Positions 7,140 to 16,026 of a DNA stretch of 64,000 bases are shown in pieces. The notes under the pieces were generated by a model. The model did not search any database. It saw only the letters and a program-made list of their open reading frames with translations, and was not told where the DNA came from. Source of the DNA: Cytobacillus dafuensis (GTDB taxonomy: Bacteria > Bacillota > Bacilli > Bacillales > Cytobacillaceae); contig NZ_CP042593.1 of assembly GCF_007995155.1 (NCBI RefSeq), forward strand, positions 4,816,001 through 4,880,000. The letters are read 5' to 3'. A program made the position numbers and the translations under genes. Each line of letters begins with the position of its first letter. Within the stretch, counting starts at the first letter, position 1.

Positions 7140-10100
7140 ATGAGGAAATTGATAAATCTATCTGGATATAAGCGATTAAAACAAAAAGATGCTGACCAAT
7201 TCGCAAAATATTACATGGGCTTTTCCTCCATAGATCACCATTATGTCATTATTCAAAAAGTAATTGAGCCTTCTCTCTTATCTTCATATGATTTTGAACA
7301 TTTACAGAAAGAAGCTGAATTGATTTCTGAAATGAATCATCCAAGTATTGTCCCACCTATGCGACTAGAGAAAAAAAACAATGAGATTTTTCCTGTTTAT
7401 GAACCGTTTAGAGGTGTCCCTTTTAAAAAATATGTATATACACAAACCTATTCATTAAAAGAATTTTTTGTTTTAGCTATTCAATTATGTGAAATTGTCG
7501 AAAATACTCATGATAAAGACTTTATGTTTCTTCATTTAAACCCGTATAATTTCATGGTCAATACTGAAAAACAACAAGTATTCTTATTAGGAATTTTCAA
7601 TTCTATAATAAAAGGGAAAACTTTAAAAAGTAACCGAATGAATAAAATACTTCCTGCTTGGGAAATTGCTTATATCTCACCTGAATTAACAGGGAGAATG
7701 AATGTCCATGCGGATTCCCGCGCTAACCTTTATACACTAGGGATTATTTTCTACGAAATGCTGACAAAGCAATTGCCCTTTGCAGCTGCAGGTCTTTCAG
7801 AAACTATCCACTCTCATTTAACACGGCTTCCAAAATCACCTTCAGAATTCCAACTTGAAATCCCAGAAATTATTTCTACTATCATTTTGAAGCTCTTAGA
7901 GAAATCACCCGATGAACGTTATCAGTCAGCTAATTCATTAAAGAAGGACCTCGAGCATTGTTATCATGAATATTTAAAAACAGGCTGGGTCAAAAATTTC
8001 CCTCTTCGTATATTAAACAAACAGACAAGCGAAAGAAAAAATACTCTTTATGGCAGAGAGCAGGAATTAAATATTTTAACTGAAGGACTGCAACATGTAT
8101 TAAGCGGCCATCAAAAAACCGCTTTTATCTTTGGAACTTCTGGAAGCGGAAAGACTTCTCTGGTATACGAAATGCGAAATAGTGTCATAGAAAATAGGGT
8201 AATCTTTTTAGAGGGAAAATTTGATCAACTACATAGATATATTCCTTATACGCCAATTATTCAAGCCTTCAAAACATGGATTCGCATTATTTTATCAAAG
8301 GGAGAAGCAGAACTATCTATCTGGAAAACAAAAATTCTACATGAACTAGGGCCAAATGCTAGTTCACTATCATTTCTTCTGCCTGAAATAGAATGGATCA
8401 TCGGAAACCAGCCGATTATTGAGGGTCTATCATCATTTGATAATCACAGCCTCTATTTAATCATGTTTCATAAATTGATTAAACTTATTTCAGATGATTG
8501 TCCGCTTATATTTTTTATTGATGACCTTCAATGGGCTGATGCTGCATCATTAGAGTTAATTTGTTATTTAGTCACAAATAATCATTCAAATCGAGTATAT
8601 ATCATGATTGCATATAGAGATGGAACTGATCTCCATGAAAATAAACCGGTAAATGATGCATTGAGAAATATTCTTGCAGTTCATGATGACAATATCGTCA
8701 TCCCCCTTCAACCCCTTACAGAAGAACAAATTATGCAATGGATATGTGTTCACTATGATATTGAGAAAGATAGCAGCAAAAGTAAACAGTTATCTTCGAT
8801 TATTTACAAAATTACAGCTGGAAATCCATTTTTTATTACACAAATTTTCCGAAGCTTATCAAGAGAAAAAATTGTCCAAGCTGATGGGACCGCGCATAAG
8901 ATTCATTACACAGTGTTAAAAGAGCTATCAATAAATGAAGACATTGTCAGCTATGTTATAAGCCGAATAAAAAAGCTTCCACAAAAAGAACAGGAAATAC
9001 TAAAAGCTGCTTCATGCTTTGGCCAAAAAGTAGATGGCAATAAATTAGCTGCTGTATTGAATATGGATAATCAATTAACAGATCATTTACTTTTAGCTGC
9101 TGTAAATAAAGGTTTTTTAGTTTTGGTTAATGAAAATAATCAGAATGAAAAAGCAGACTTTTTATTTATCCATGATCGAGTGCAGCAAGCATTGTATTCG
9201 CTCCTAACATTAGATGAAAAACAAATTATTCATTTGAATATTGGCAGGCATTTAAAATCGAACGGAAATACCCATTTAGATAAGGAAGATTTATTTGAGG
9301 TTGTTTCCCATTTAAATTTTAGCGACCGGTTATTGTTAGTTGAGGAGCGGAAGGAACTGGCATCCTTAAATGCGGTATCGGGTAATGAAGCGATAAAAGC
9401 AGCTGCATTTCAAGCGGCCTACGTCTACTTTTCCCATGCGAGGAAGCTTTTGCATGAAAATTCATGGAAAGAAAACTATGCTTTAACCTTTCAAATAATG
9501 AAAGGGTTAGGAGAATCGGCTTATTTAAATAGCAAGTTTGATGAAGCTGAGCATGCATTTAATGAGGTATTAGAAAAAGCCCATACAAAAGAAGAAAAAA
9601 TAAAGTTATATAATATGATGATCAAATTATTTACTCATTTACATCGAGTAAATGAAGCTGTAGACGCTGGTCTTAAAGGCATGCAATTATTCAGTTGGAA
9701 AATTAAACATAATCCAGGTAAGACTGATATTGCAAAGGAGCTTTTACTTATTAAGCTTTCTCTTATAGACAAAAATCCTGCATCCCTTCTCGATTTACCA
9801 GAAATGAAGGAGGAATCGAAAAAATTATTTCTGCAAACACTAATTAATTTAAATGCGCCGTCATTCCATGTAAATCAAAACCTTTCAACGTACTTAATGC
9901 TTAAAGCATTTCAATTCACACTAAAATATGGTAAAACAGACACTTCTAGTTTAGTATTTAATAATTTCTCGCTTATTCAAAGTGCAGGTTTTGGAAATTT
10001 CACTGCCAGTTATGAATACGGAAACCTTGCTATAAAGCATGTTGAGCAAAGCAATAGAATAGATTTAAAGGCAAGGGTATTTTTTGTATTCGGAACATTT

Positions 10101-12359
10101 GTTAACCATTGGAAAAACCCGCTTTACAAAAATCTTGATTATTTACGAGAATCACAGCATTATAGTGTGGAATCTGGCAATATTCATTTAGCAGGGGCAA
10201 CAAGCTCCTTCATCATTATGACTCTTCTCTTAAAGGGAGAGAGGCTTGAAGATGTATTGGCAGGGGTCAATACACAGCTGGAATTTGTTAAAAGTATTAA
10301 TTATCGAATATCTGTGGACTTTATTAATGAAATGAAGCATTGGCTTGAAGTGCTAATGAATCAGGATATTAAGCCGGATTTTGATATGCCTATTACTAAC
10401 AATGATCAGTCTGGAGACGTTATTCATTACACATTAAGACTGCAAATGGCATTTTTATTAAATGAAGAGGCGCATGCAAAAAAAATACTTGAAAAGCTGA
10501 CACGTTTAATTAATAAAACGAATGTCCTTGTCATCACACCAGATTATTATTTTTACCATACATTATGGCTTTGTCGTTTTTATAAGAATTCGAATTCAGC
10601 AGAAAAAAAAGTTTATATTCGGACGATGAAGAAACATATCAAAAAAATGAAAAAATGGTCAAAAAATTCACCCGCAAATTATCAACATAAATATCTTTTA
10701 ATGAAAGCAGAGTTTTTGAAAGTTTTGGAAAAAAGCAAGGAAGATATCGCTGGACATTATGAAAAAGCGGCCCATTATGCTAGTGAGAATGGTTTTATAC
10801 AGGATGAGGCAATTACTTATGAATGTATTGGTCATTTTTATATGAATATTGGTTATAGGCAATTAGGTCATTATTATCTGAAAATGGCATACGAACAATT
10901 TCTAAATTGGGGAACAATTAGAAAAGCAGAAGATCTTAGTAGCCAATACCCAGGATTAAGTCCGCATATTAGAGAAGAATCGTCCAAAGGATTAAATCTC
11001 GATGCGCAAACAATAATTAAAGCAGCGCTAGCAATTTCAAAGGAAATCAATTATGAAGAATTAATGGTGGTCATGATGAAAATTATGATTGAAAATGCTG
11101 GTGCAGAAAAGGGGTATTTATTTCTTAATGAAGAAGCCAAGTTAAATCTTGCTATACAAGGCGATTTACAAAAAATATCTATTCTAGATTATCCATTGGT
11201 CATCAATGATTTACATCATGAAATTCCCCTGCAGCTTATTCATTATGTTCATAAAACGGAAGAGCCAATTGTACTTGAAAATGCAAGTAAAATAGGATTA
11301 TTTACAGAAGACCCATATATAAAATCAAAAAAACCGAAATCAGTACTCTCGTTGCCAATTAAGTATCAAAATCTGCTAATTGGAATTTTATATTTAGAAA
11401 ACAATATGATTTCTCACGCATTTACAGAAGATAGAATACAGATACTTATGATTCTTTCTTCACAGGCTGCTATCTCAATTTTCAATGCGCGAGTTTATAT
11501 GATGCTTGAAGATAAAGTGAAAGCACGTACAGTTGACCTTGAAGCTGCGATAAGCAACCTTGCCGAAGCCAATAAAAAACTTGAACAGGAAGAAACGCTT
11601 AGACGCGACTTTTTAGCAAATATTTCACATGATCTCCGCACTCCAATAACATCCATTCAAGGATATATTGAGGCATTAATTGATGGAATAGTAGAAACAC
11701 CTGACAAACAATTAATTTATTTAAAAAGAAGCAGGGATCGTATAATCTCCTTGAATCATTTAATTCAAGATTTATTCGATTTATCTCAGCTAACATCAGG
11801 AAATATTCATTTCTTAATGGAAAATGTCGCTGTTAACAAACTCTTCCACCATCTTAGCGGACAATATGAATGGGACGTTAAGAAAAGTGGCCTAGATTAT
11901 ATCATCACCATTCCAAATTTAACAGATCAGTACTATCCATTAGTTTATGTCGATATTAGAAGGATCGATCAAGTGATTTCCAATTTAATAAACAACTCAA
12001 TAAAATATACAAAAGCGGGAAAAATTCAACTTGAATTAATCATCGATGATACATCGGATTATGTAACCTTTGCCGTACATGATTCAGGAACCGGGATCGA
12101 ACCGAATGATATAGAAACCATTTTTAACAGATCCTATACAAAAAAAGGTCAGGCCAAAGAGACAGGACATGGTTTAGGCCTCGCGATCTGCAAAGAAATT
12201 ATAAGAAAACATTGCGGAGAAATTTGGGCAGAGAGTGAAGTAAGCAAAGGAACTTCCATTTACTTTACTCTTCCAAAGATAAAAATAGATGAAGATGAAT
12301 TGCTGTCTACACCTTTAATCTTCGACAAACAGAAAAAATTAAATAGTTTTCAAACTTAG
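7140..12359 (+). CDS. Giant pseudokinase/AAA ATPase/GAF/sensor histidine kinase
   Basis: The 1739-residue protein follows the layout of the trifunctional Ser/Thr kinase-ATPase-histidine kinase family. A protein-kinase fold spans about residues 8-285 (SPELTGRM and LYTLGIIFYEML are recognisable). An AAA_16-type NTPase follows with Walker A GTSGSGKTS near 332 and Walker B LIFFIDDLQWAD near 460. A long helical-repeat region leads to a GAF domain (about 1290-1445), then the H-box NISHDLRTP (His near 1497), N-box NLINNSIKYT (about 1615) and G-box GHGLGLAI (about 1676). The kinase catalytic loop reads LHLNPYNFM and the DFG position reads LLGIF, so the catalytic and metal Asp appear lost. The ATG at 7140 abuts AAAGG; TTG at 7149 fits that site better, so the start is uncertain. 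Confidence 0.9.
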   Translation: MRKLINLSGYKRLKQKDADQFAKYYMGFSSIDHHYVIIQKVIEPSLLSSYDFEHLQKEAELISEMNHPSIVPPMRLEKKNNEIFPVYEPFRGVPFKKYVYTQTYSLKEFFVLAIQLCEIVENTHDKDFMFLHLNPYNFMVNTEKQQVFLLGIFNSIIKGKTLKSNRMNKILPAWEIAYISPELTGRMNVHADSRANLYTLGIIFYEMLTKQLPFAAAGLSETIHSHLTRLPKSPSEFQLEIPEIISTIILKLLEKSPDERYQSANSLKKDLEHCYHEYLKTGWVKNFPLRILNKQTSERKNTLYGREQELNILTEGLQHVLSGHQKTAFIFGTSGSGKTSLVYEMRNSVIENRVIFLEGKFDQLHRYIPYTPIIQAFKTWIRIILSKGEAELSIWKTKILHELGPNASSLSFLLPEIEWIIGNQPIIEGLSSFDNHSLYLIMFHKLIKLISDDCPLIFFIDDLQWADAASLELICYLVTNNHSNRVYIMIAYRDGTDLHENKPVNDALRNILAVHDDNIVIPLQPLTEEQIMQWICVHYDIEKDSSKSKQLSSIIYKITAGNPFFITQIFRSLSREKIVQADGTAHKIHYTVLKELSINEDIVSYVISRIKKLPQKEQEILKAASCFGQKVDGNKLAAVLNMDNQLTDHLLLAAVNKGFLVLVNENNQNEKADFLFIHDRVQQALYSLLTLDEKQIIHLNIGRHLKSNGNTHLDKEDLFEVVSHLNFSDRLLLVEERKELASLNAVSGNEAIKAAAFQAAYVYFSHARKLLHENSWKENYALTFQIMKGLGESAYLNSKFDEAEHAFNEVLEKAHTKEEKIKLYNMMIKLFTHLHRVNEAVDAGLKGMQLFSWKIKHNPGKTDIAKELLLIKLSLIDKNPASLLDLPEMKEESKKLFLQTLINLNAPSFHVNQNLSTYLMLKAFQFTLKYGKTDTSSLVFNNFSLIQSAGFGNFTASYEYGNLAIKHVEQSNRIDLKARVFFVFGTFVNHWKNPLYKNLDYLRESQHYSVESGNIHLAGATSSFIIMTLLLKGERLEDVLAGVNTQLEFVKSINYRISVDFINEMKHWLEVLMNQDIKPDFDMPITNNDQSGDVIHYTLRLQMAFLLNEEAHAKKILEKLTRLINKTNVLVITPDYYFYHTLWLCRFYKNSNSAEKKVYIRTMKKHIKKMKKWSKNSPANYQHKYLLMKAEFLKVLEKSKEDIAGHYEKAAHYASENGFIQDEAITYECIGHFYMNIGYRQLGHYYLKMAYEQFLNWGTIRKAEDLSSQYPGLSPHIREESSKGLNLDAQTIIKAALAISKEINYEELMVVMMKIMIENAGAEKGYLFLNEEAKLNLAIQGDLQKISILDYPLVINDLHHEIPLQLIHYVHKTEEPIVLENASKIGLFTEDPYIKSKKPKSVLSLPIKYQNLLIGILYLENNMISHAFTEDRIQILMILSSQAAISIFNARVYMMLEDKVKARTVDLEAAISNLAEANKKLEQEETLRRDFLANISHDLRTPITSIQGYIEALIDGIVETPDKQLIYLKRSRDRIISLNHLIQDLFDLSQLTSGNIHFLMENVAVNKLFHHLSGQYEWDVKKSGLDYIITIPNLTDQYYPLVYVDIRRIDQVISNLINNSIKYTKAGKIQLELIIDDTSDYVTFAVHDSGTGIEPNDIETIFNRSYTKKGQAKETGHGLGLAICKEIIRKHCGEIWAESEVSKGTSIYFTLPKIKIDEDELLSTPLIFDKQKKLNSFQT

Positions 12360-12441
12360 ACTGTGAACCTGTCCCCACTAGCTTCTCACAGGTTCCAGAA
12401 TTAGTAAATTAATCAAAGTATTTTGTAGACATATACATAAA

Positions 12442-12503
12442 AGCTCCTATTGTAGAAATGTTGGATGTTTGTTCACACAAGCAAACTTTCTACAATAGGA
12501 GCT
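12442..12503 (-). terminator. Long perfect hairpin after sucD
   Basis: AGCTCCTATTGTAGAAA (12442-12458) is perfectly repeated in inverse at 12487-12503. On the minus strand it is followed by TTTTATG, so it probably ends the odhAB-sucCD operon. It also lies between the convergent ends of the kinase gene and sucD. Confidence 0.7.
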
Positions 12504-12576
12504 CCCAAAAGTATTTCTAATGTTAAGTCAAAAGACTGTTATACCTCAATGTTTATCATTATTACCTACTGAAAAT

Positions 12577-13479
12577 TTAGTTTGTTTTGCACTTTTCAAA
12601 AAGCCCTTTTTCTTTAAGAACCTTAATCAGTGTCTCTCCCATTACAGATGGAGTATCTGCCACTTCAATTCCACATTCATTCATGACGCGAATTTTTTCT
12701 TCTGCTGTTCCTTTACCACCAGATATAATGGCTCCTGCGTGTCCCATTCGTTTTCCTGGCGGTGCTGTGCGTCCGCCGATAAATCCGACTACAGGCTTCG
12801 TCATATTGGCTTTCACCCATTCAGCAGCTTCTTCTTCAGCAGAACCACCGATTTCTCCAATCATAATTACTGCGTATGTTTCTGGGTCTTCATTGAAGGC
12901 TTTTAAAACATCAATAAAGTTTGTGCCGTTTACCGGATCACCACCGATCCCTACTGCTGAGGTTTGTCCAATTCCAGCCTGTGTTAACTGATGAACCGCT
13001 TCATAAGTTAAAGTACCAGAACGAGATACAACCCCCACATGGCCTTTCGTATGGATGTATCCAGGCATGATGCCAATCTTACACTCATCAGCACTGATCA
13101 CACCAGGACAGTTCGGACCGACAAGACGTGTCTTCTTTCCTTCCATATAGCGTTTTACTTTAACCATGTCCAGTACAGGAATATGTTCAGTAATACAGAT
13201 TGTAAGATCAAGCTCTGCGTCAACTGCTTCCATAATCGCATCAGCGGCAAATGGAGCTGGGACATAAATAACTGACACTGTAGCACCAGTCGCTTGAACT
13301 GCTTCTTTCACTGTATTGAATACTGGAACTCCTTCTAGTTCAAGGCCACCTTTACCTGGAGTCACACCACCAACAATTTTTGTACCGTACTCAAGCATTT
13401 GTTTTGTATGGAATAGTGCAGTTGAACCTGTTATCCCTTGAACAATGACTTTTGTATTTTTATTAATAAATACACTCAC
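12577..13479 (-). CDS. sucD: Succinyl-CoA ligase alpha subunit
   Basis: The 300-residue protein couples succinyl-CoA cleavage to nucleotide phosphorylation in the TCA cycle together with SucC. The CoA-binding Rossmann part reads [19 protein letters not shown], the nucleotide contact NCPGVIS is present, and the phospho-His lies in [13 protein letters not shown] near residue 246. Length is normal for the family. It starts with GTG behind AAAGGGGA, 26 bp after sucC, as the last gene of the operon. Confidence 0.97.
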   Translation of the reverse strand: MSVFINKNTKVIVQGITGSTALFHTKQMLEYGTKIVGGVTPGKGGLELEGVPVFNTVKEAVQATGATVSVIYVPAPFAADAIMEAVDAELDLTICITEHIPVLDMVKVKRYMEGKKTRLVGPNCPGVISADECKIGIMPGYIHTKGHVGVVSRSGTLTYEAVHQLTQAGIGQTSAVGIGGDPVNGTNFIDVLKAFNEDPETYAVIMIGEIGGSAEEEAAEWVKANMTKPVVGFIGGRTAPPGKRMGHAGAIISGGKGTAEEKIRVMNECGIEVADTPSVMGETLIKVLKEKGLFEKCKTN

Positions 13480-13505
13480 GTCAAATTCCCCTTTCTGATA
13501 TCCAG

Positions 13506-14666
13506 TTAACCCACTAATGAAACGATTTTTTGGGCACCGTCAGCCATAGATTCAGCTGCAATGATGTCAATATCTGATTCAGCTAGAATCTTCTTGCCTA
13601 AGTCAACATTTGTCCCTTCTAGACGAACGACTAGAGGTACTGTTAAGCCAATTTGTTTTGCTGCTTCGACAACACCTGTTGCAATGACATCACACTTCAT
13701 AATTCCACCAAAGATATTAACAAAAATACCTTTTACGTTTGGATCAGAAAGGATGATTTTGAATGCTTCTGTTACCTTTTCAGCTGTAGCGCTGCCCCCA
13801 ACATCAAGGAAGTTAGCTGGCTCTCCTCCGTAGTGCTTTACAATATCCATTGTGGACATCGCTAACCCCGCGCCATTAACCATACAGCCGATATTTCCAT
13901 CTAAAGCTACATAACTTAAGTCATGTTTGGAAGCTTCAATTTCCTTTGCATCTTCTTCTTCCAAATCACGAAGATCCATTATGTCTTTGTGACGATATAG
14001 TGCGTTGGAGTCGAAGTTTAACTTAGCATCCAGTGCCATTACTTTCCCATCACCAGTGACAACAAGCGGGTTGATTTCAGCGATGGAGCAATCCTTATCA
14101 ATGTAGGCATTGTATAAGCCCATCATAAATTTAACAGCCTGTCCAACAAGAATGCTTGGTATGTTGATATTAAAAGCAATGCGGCGTGCCTGGAAGGCAG
14201 TTAATCCAACAACAGGGTCAATTTCTTCCTTAAAGATTTTTTCCGGCGTCTTTTCAGCAACTTCTTCAATTTCCGTTCCGCCTTCTTCAGAGGCCATCAA
14301 AACAACACGTGATGTAGCACGGTCTAATACTAAGCCGACATAGTATTCTTTTTGAATATCACAGCCTTCTTCAATCAGTAACCGTTTTACCTCTTTACCT
14401 TCAGGACCCGTTTGATGTGTAACAAGCGTTTTACCTAAGATTTCATTAGCATAAAGCCGAACTTCCTCAAGGTTTTTGGCAACCTTAACACCACCAGCTT
14501 TACCGCGTCCACCAGCATGGATTTGTGCTTTAACTACACAAACCTTTGTTCCAAGCTCTTTTGCCGCTTCAACTGCTTCATCAACAGTAAAAGCTACCTT
14601 TCCGTTTGGAACCGATACACCATATTGTCTGAGGACTTCTTTTCCTTGATATTCATGGATATTCAT
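13506..14666 (-). CDS. sucC: Succinyl-CoA ligase beta subunit
   Basis: The 386-residue protein begins [17 protein letters not shown], carries the ATP-grasp features [16 protein letters not shown] (about 46-61) and the nucleotide/metal residues in AEINPLVV, and ends with the CoA-ligase domain including GGSATAEKV and [10 protein letters not shown]. It forms the SucCD heterodimer or tetramer. An excellent site (AAGGAGG) precedes the ATG. The gene starts 35 bp after odhB, so it is co-transcribed with the 2-oxoglutarate dehydrogenase genes and turns their product succinyl-CoA into succinate. Confidence 0.97.
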   Translation of the reverse strand: MNIHEYQGKEVLRQYGVSVPNGKVAFTVDEAVEAAKELGTKVCVVKAQIHAGGRGKAGGVKVAKNLEEVRLYANEILGKTLVTHQTGPEGKEVKRLLIEEGCDIQKEYYVGLVLDRATSRVVLMASEEGGTEIEEVAEKTPEKIFKEEIDPVVGLTAFQARRIAFNINIPSILVGQAVKFMMGLYNAYIDKDCSIAEINPLVVTGDGKVMALDAKLNFDSNALYRHKDIMDLRDLEEEDAKEIEASKHDLSYVALDGNIGCMVNGAGLAMSTMDIVKHYGGEPANFLDVGGSATAEKVTEAFKIILSDPNVKGIFVNIFGGIMKCDVIATGVVEAAKQIGLTVPLVVRLEGTNVDLGKKILAESDIDIIAAESMADGAQKIVSLVG

Positions 14667-14701
14667 ATTATGCCTCCTTCAAAAAGTAAGACTTTCTATT
14701 C

Positions 14702-15928
14702 TTATGCTTCTAAAAGTAATTTTTCTGGGTCTTCAAGAAGTTGTTTTATTCTCACTAGAAATCCAACCGCTTCTTTTCCATCTACAATACGGTGGTCATA
14801 AGAAAGTGCAAGATACATCATAGGTCGAATTTCAATTCTTTCATTATCTACAGCGACAGGTCGGTTTTGAATAGAATGCATGCCCAATATACCAACTTGT
14901 GGAGCATTTAAGATTGGTGTCGATAATAAAGAACCAAATGTACCACCGTTTGTGATCGTGAATGTACCACCTTGAAGATCGGATAAAGCAAGTTTTGATT
15001 CTCTTGCTTTCAATGCTAAACGTCCAATCTCTTTTTCAATTTCAGCAAAATTTAACCGGTCTGCATCTCGTACAACTGGAACAACTAAGCCATCAGAAGT
15101 AGAAACAGCCACTCCAATATCATAGAATTTCTTAACGACTAATTCATTTCCTTGAATCTCTGCGTTTAATAACGGATAGGCTTTTAGAGCACTGACGACA
15201 GCTTTTGTAAAAAACGACATAAATCCTAGTTTTACATCATGCTCTTTCACGAATGCGTCTTTTCTTTTCTTTCTTAGATTCATAACAGCAGTCAAATCTA
15301 CTTCATTGAATGTTGTTAAGATGGCAGCTGTATGCTGGACTTCTACAAGATTTTTGGCAATGGTTGCACGACGGCGAGACATTTTTATTCTTTCTACTGG
15401 TTTGCTATCAGTTACAGCTGGTTGCGGTGCTGCCGCAGGTGCTGTGTTTGCAGCTGGACGACCTTCTGATACATGGTTCGCAACATCTTGTTGGCGAACT
15501 CTTCCTAATGGATCGACAGTCGATACATTTTGTAAATCAATTCCGCGTTCTCTCGCTAATTTCCTTGCCGCAGGGGAAGCAATCACATCGCTTGAAGATT
15601 CAGTAACTGCTTCTACAACAGGCGCTGTTTCTGGAGTTGCTTTTTCTTCAACTGTTTTTTCTTCATTTGCTTGTGGTGCAGGACTGCTAACTCCACTTTC
15701 ATCAATAATAGCGATCGTTTCCCCAACATTTACGTTATCGCCTTCTGCTTTTAATTGTTCTTTTAATACACCACTAAATTCCGAAATAATCTCCACATTT
15801 ACTTTATCTGTTTCAAGCTCTAATAGATAATCACCTTTTGAAACTTGATCACCTGGTTGTTTTAGCCATTGAGCAATAGTACCTTCTGTAATGGATTCAG
15901 CTAATTCTGGAACGACTATTTCTGCCAT
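14702..15928 (-). CDS. odhB: 2-oxoglutarate dehydrogenase E2 (dihydrolipoyl succinyltransferase)
   Basis: The 408-residue protein has an N-terminal lipoyl domain with the lipoylated Lys in [13 protein letters not shown] (about residue 42), a flexible Ala/Pro linker, a peripheral-subunit binding domain ([19 protein letters not shown], about 130-150) and a catalytic acyltransferase domain ending in [13 protein letters not shown], which holds the active His and Asp. I placed the start at [12 protein letters not shown] (ATG 15928, AAAGGA about ten bases ahead); the frame is open 18 codons further upstream but without a site. It works with OdhA and the E3 encoded at 20648. Confidence 0.96.
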   Translation of the reverse strand: MAEIVVPELAESITEGTIAQWLKQPGDQVSKGDYLLELETDKVNVEIISEFSGVLKEQLKAEGDNVNVGETIAIIDESGVSSPAPQANEEKTVEEKATPETAPVVEAVTESSSDVIASPAARKLARERGIDLQNVSTVDPLGRVRQQDVANHVSEGRPAANTAPAAAPQPAVTDSKPVERIKMSRRRATIAKNLVEVQHTAAILTTFNEVDLTAVMNLRKKRKDAFVKEHDVKLGFMSFFTKAVVSALKAYPLLNAEIQGNELVVKKFYDIGVAVSTSDGLVVPVVRDADRLNFAEIEKEIGRLALKARESKLALSDLQGGTFTITNGGTFGSLLSTPILNAPQVGILGMHSIQNRPVAVDNERIEIRPMMYLALSYDHRIVDGKEAVGFLVRIKQLLEDPEKLLLEA

Positions 15929-16026
15929 CTTCTTTACACATCCTTTAATAAATATGAATTTCCAATGGATTAACAAGTTCAAAAATCAATCCGTCAGCTT
16001 ATGCTTTTCGTCTTTCGCAAAAACAA

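Noticed and set aside
12520..12906. Plus-strand frame of 128 codons opposite sucD
   Set aside because: It is a shadow of the sucD coding sequence, with no ribosome site and an atypical composition.
15306..15830. Plus-strand frame of 174 codons opposite odhB
   Set aside because: It arises from the Ala/Pro-rich linker of odhB read backwards. No start signal is present.
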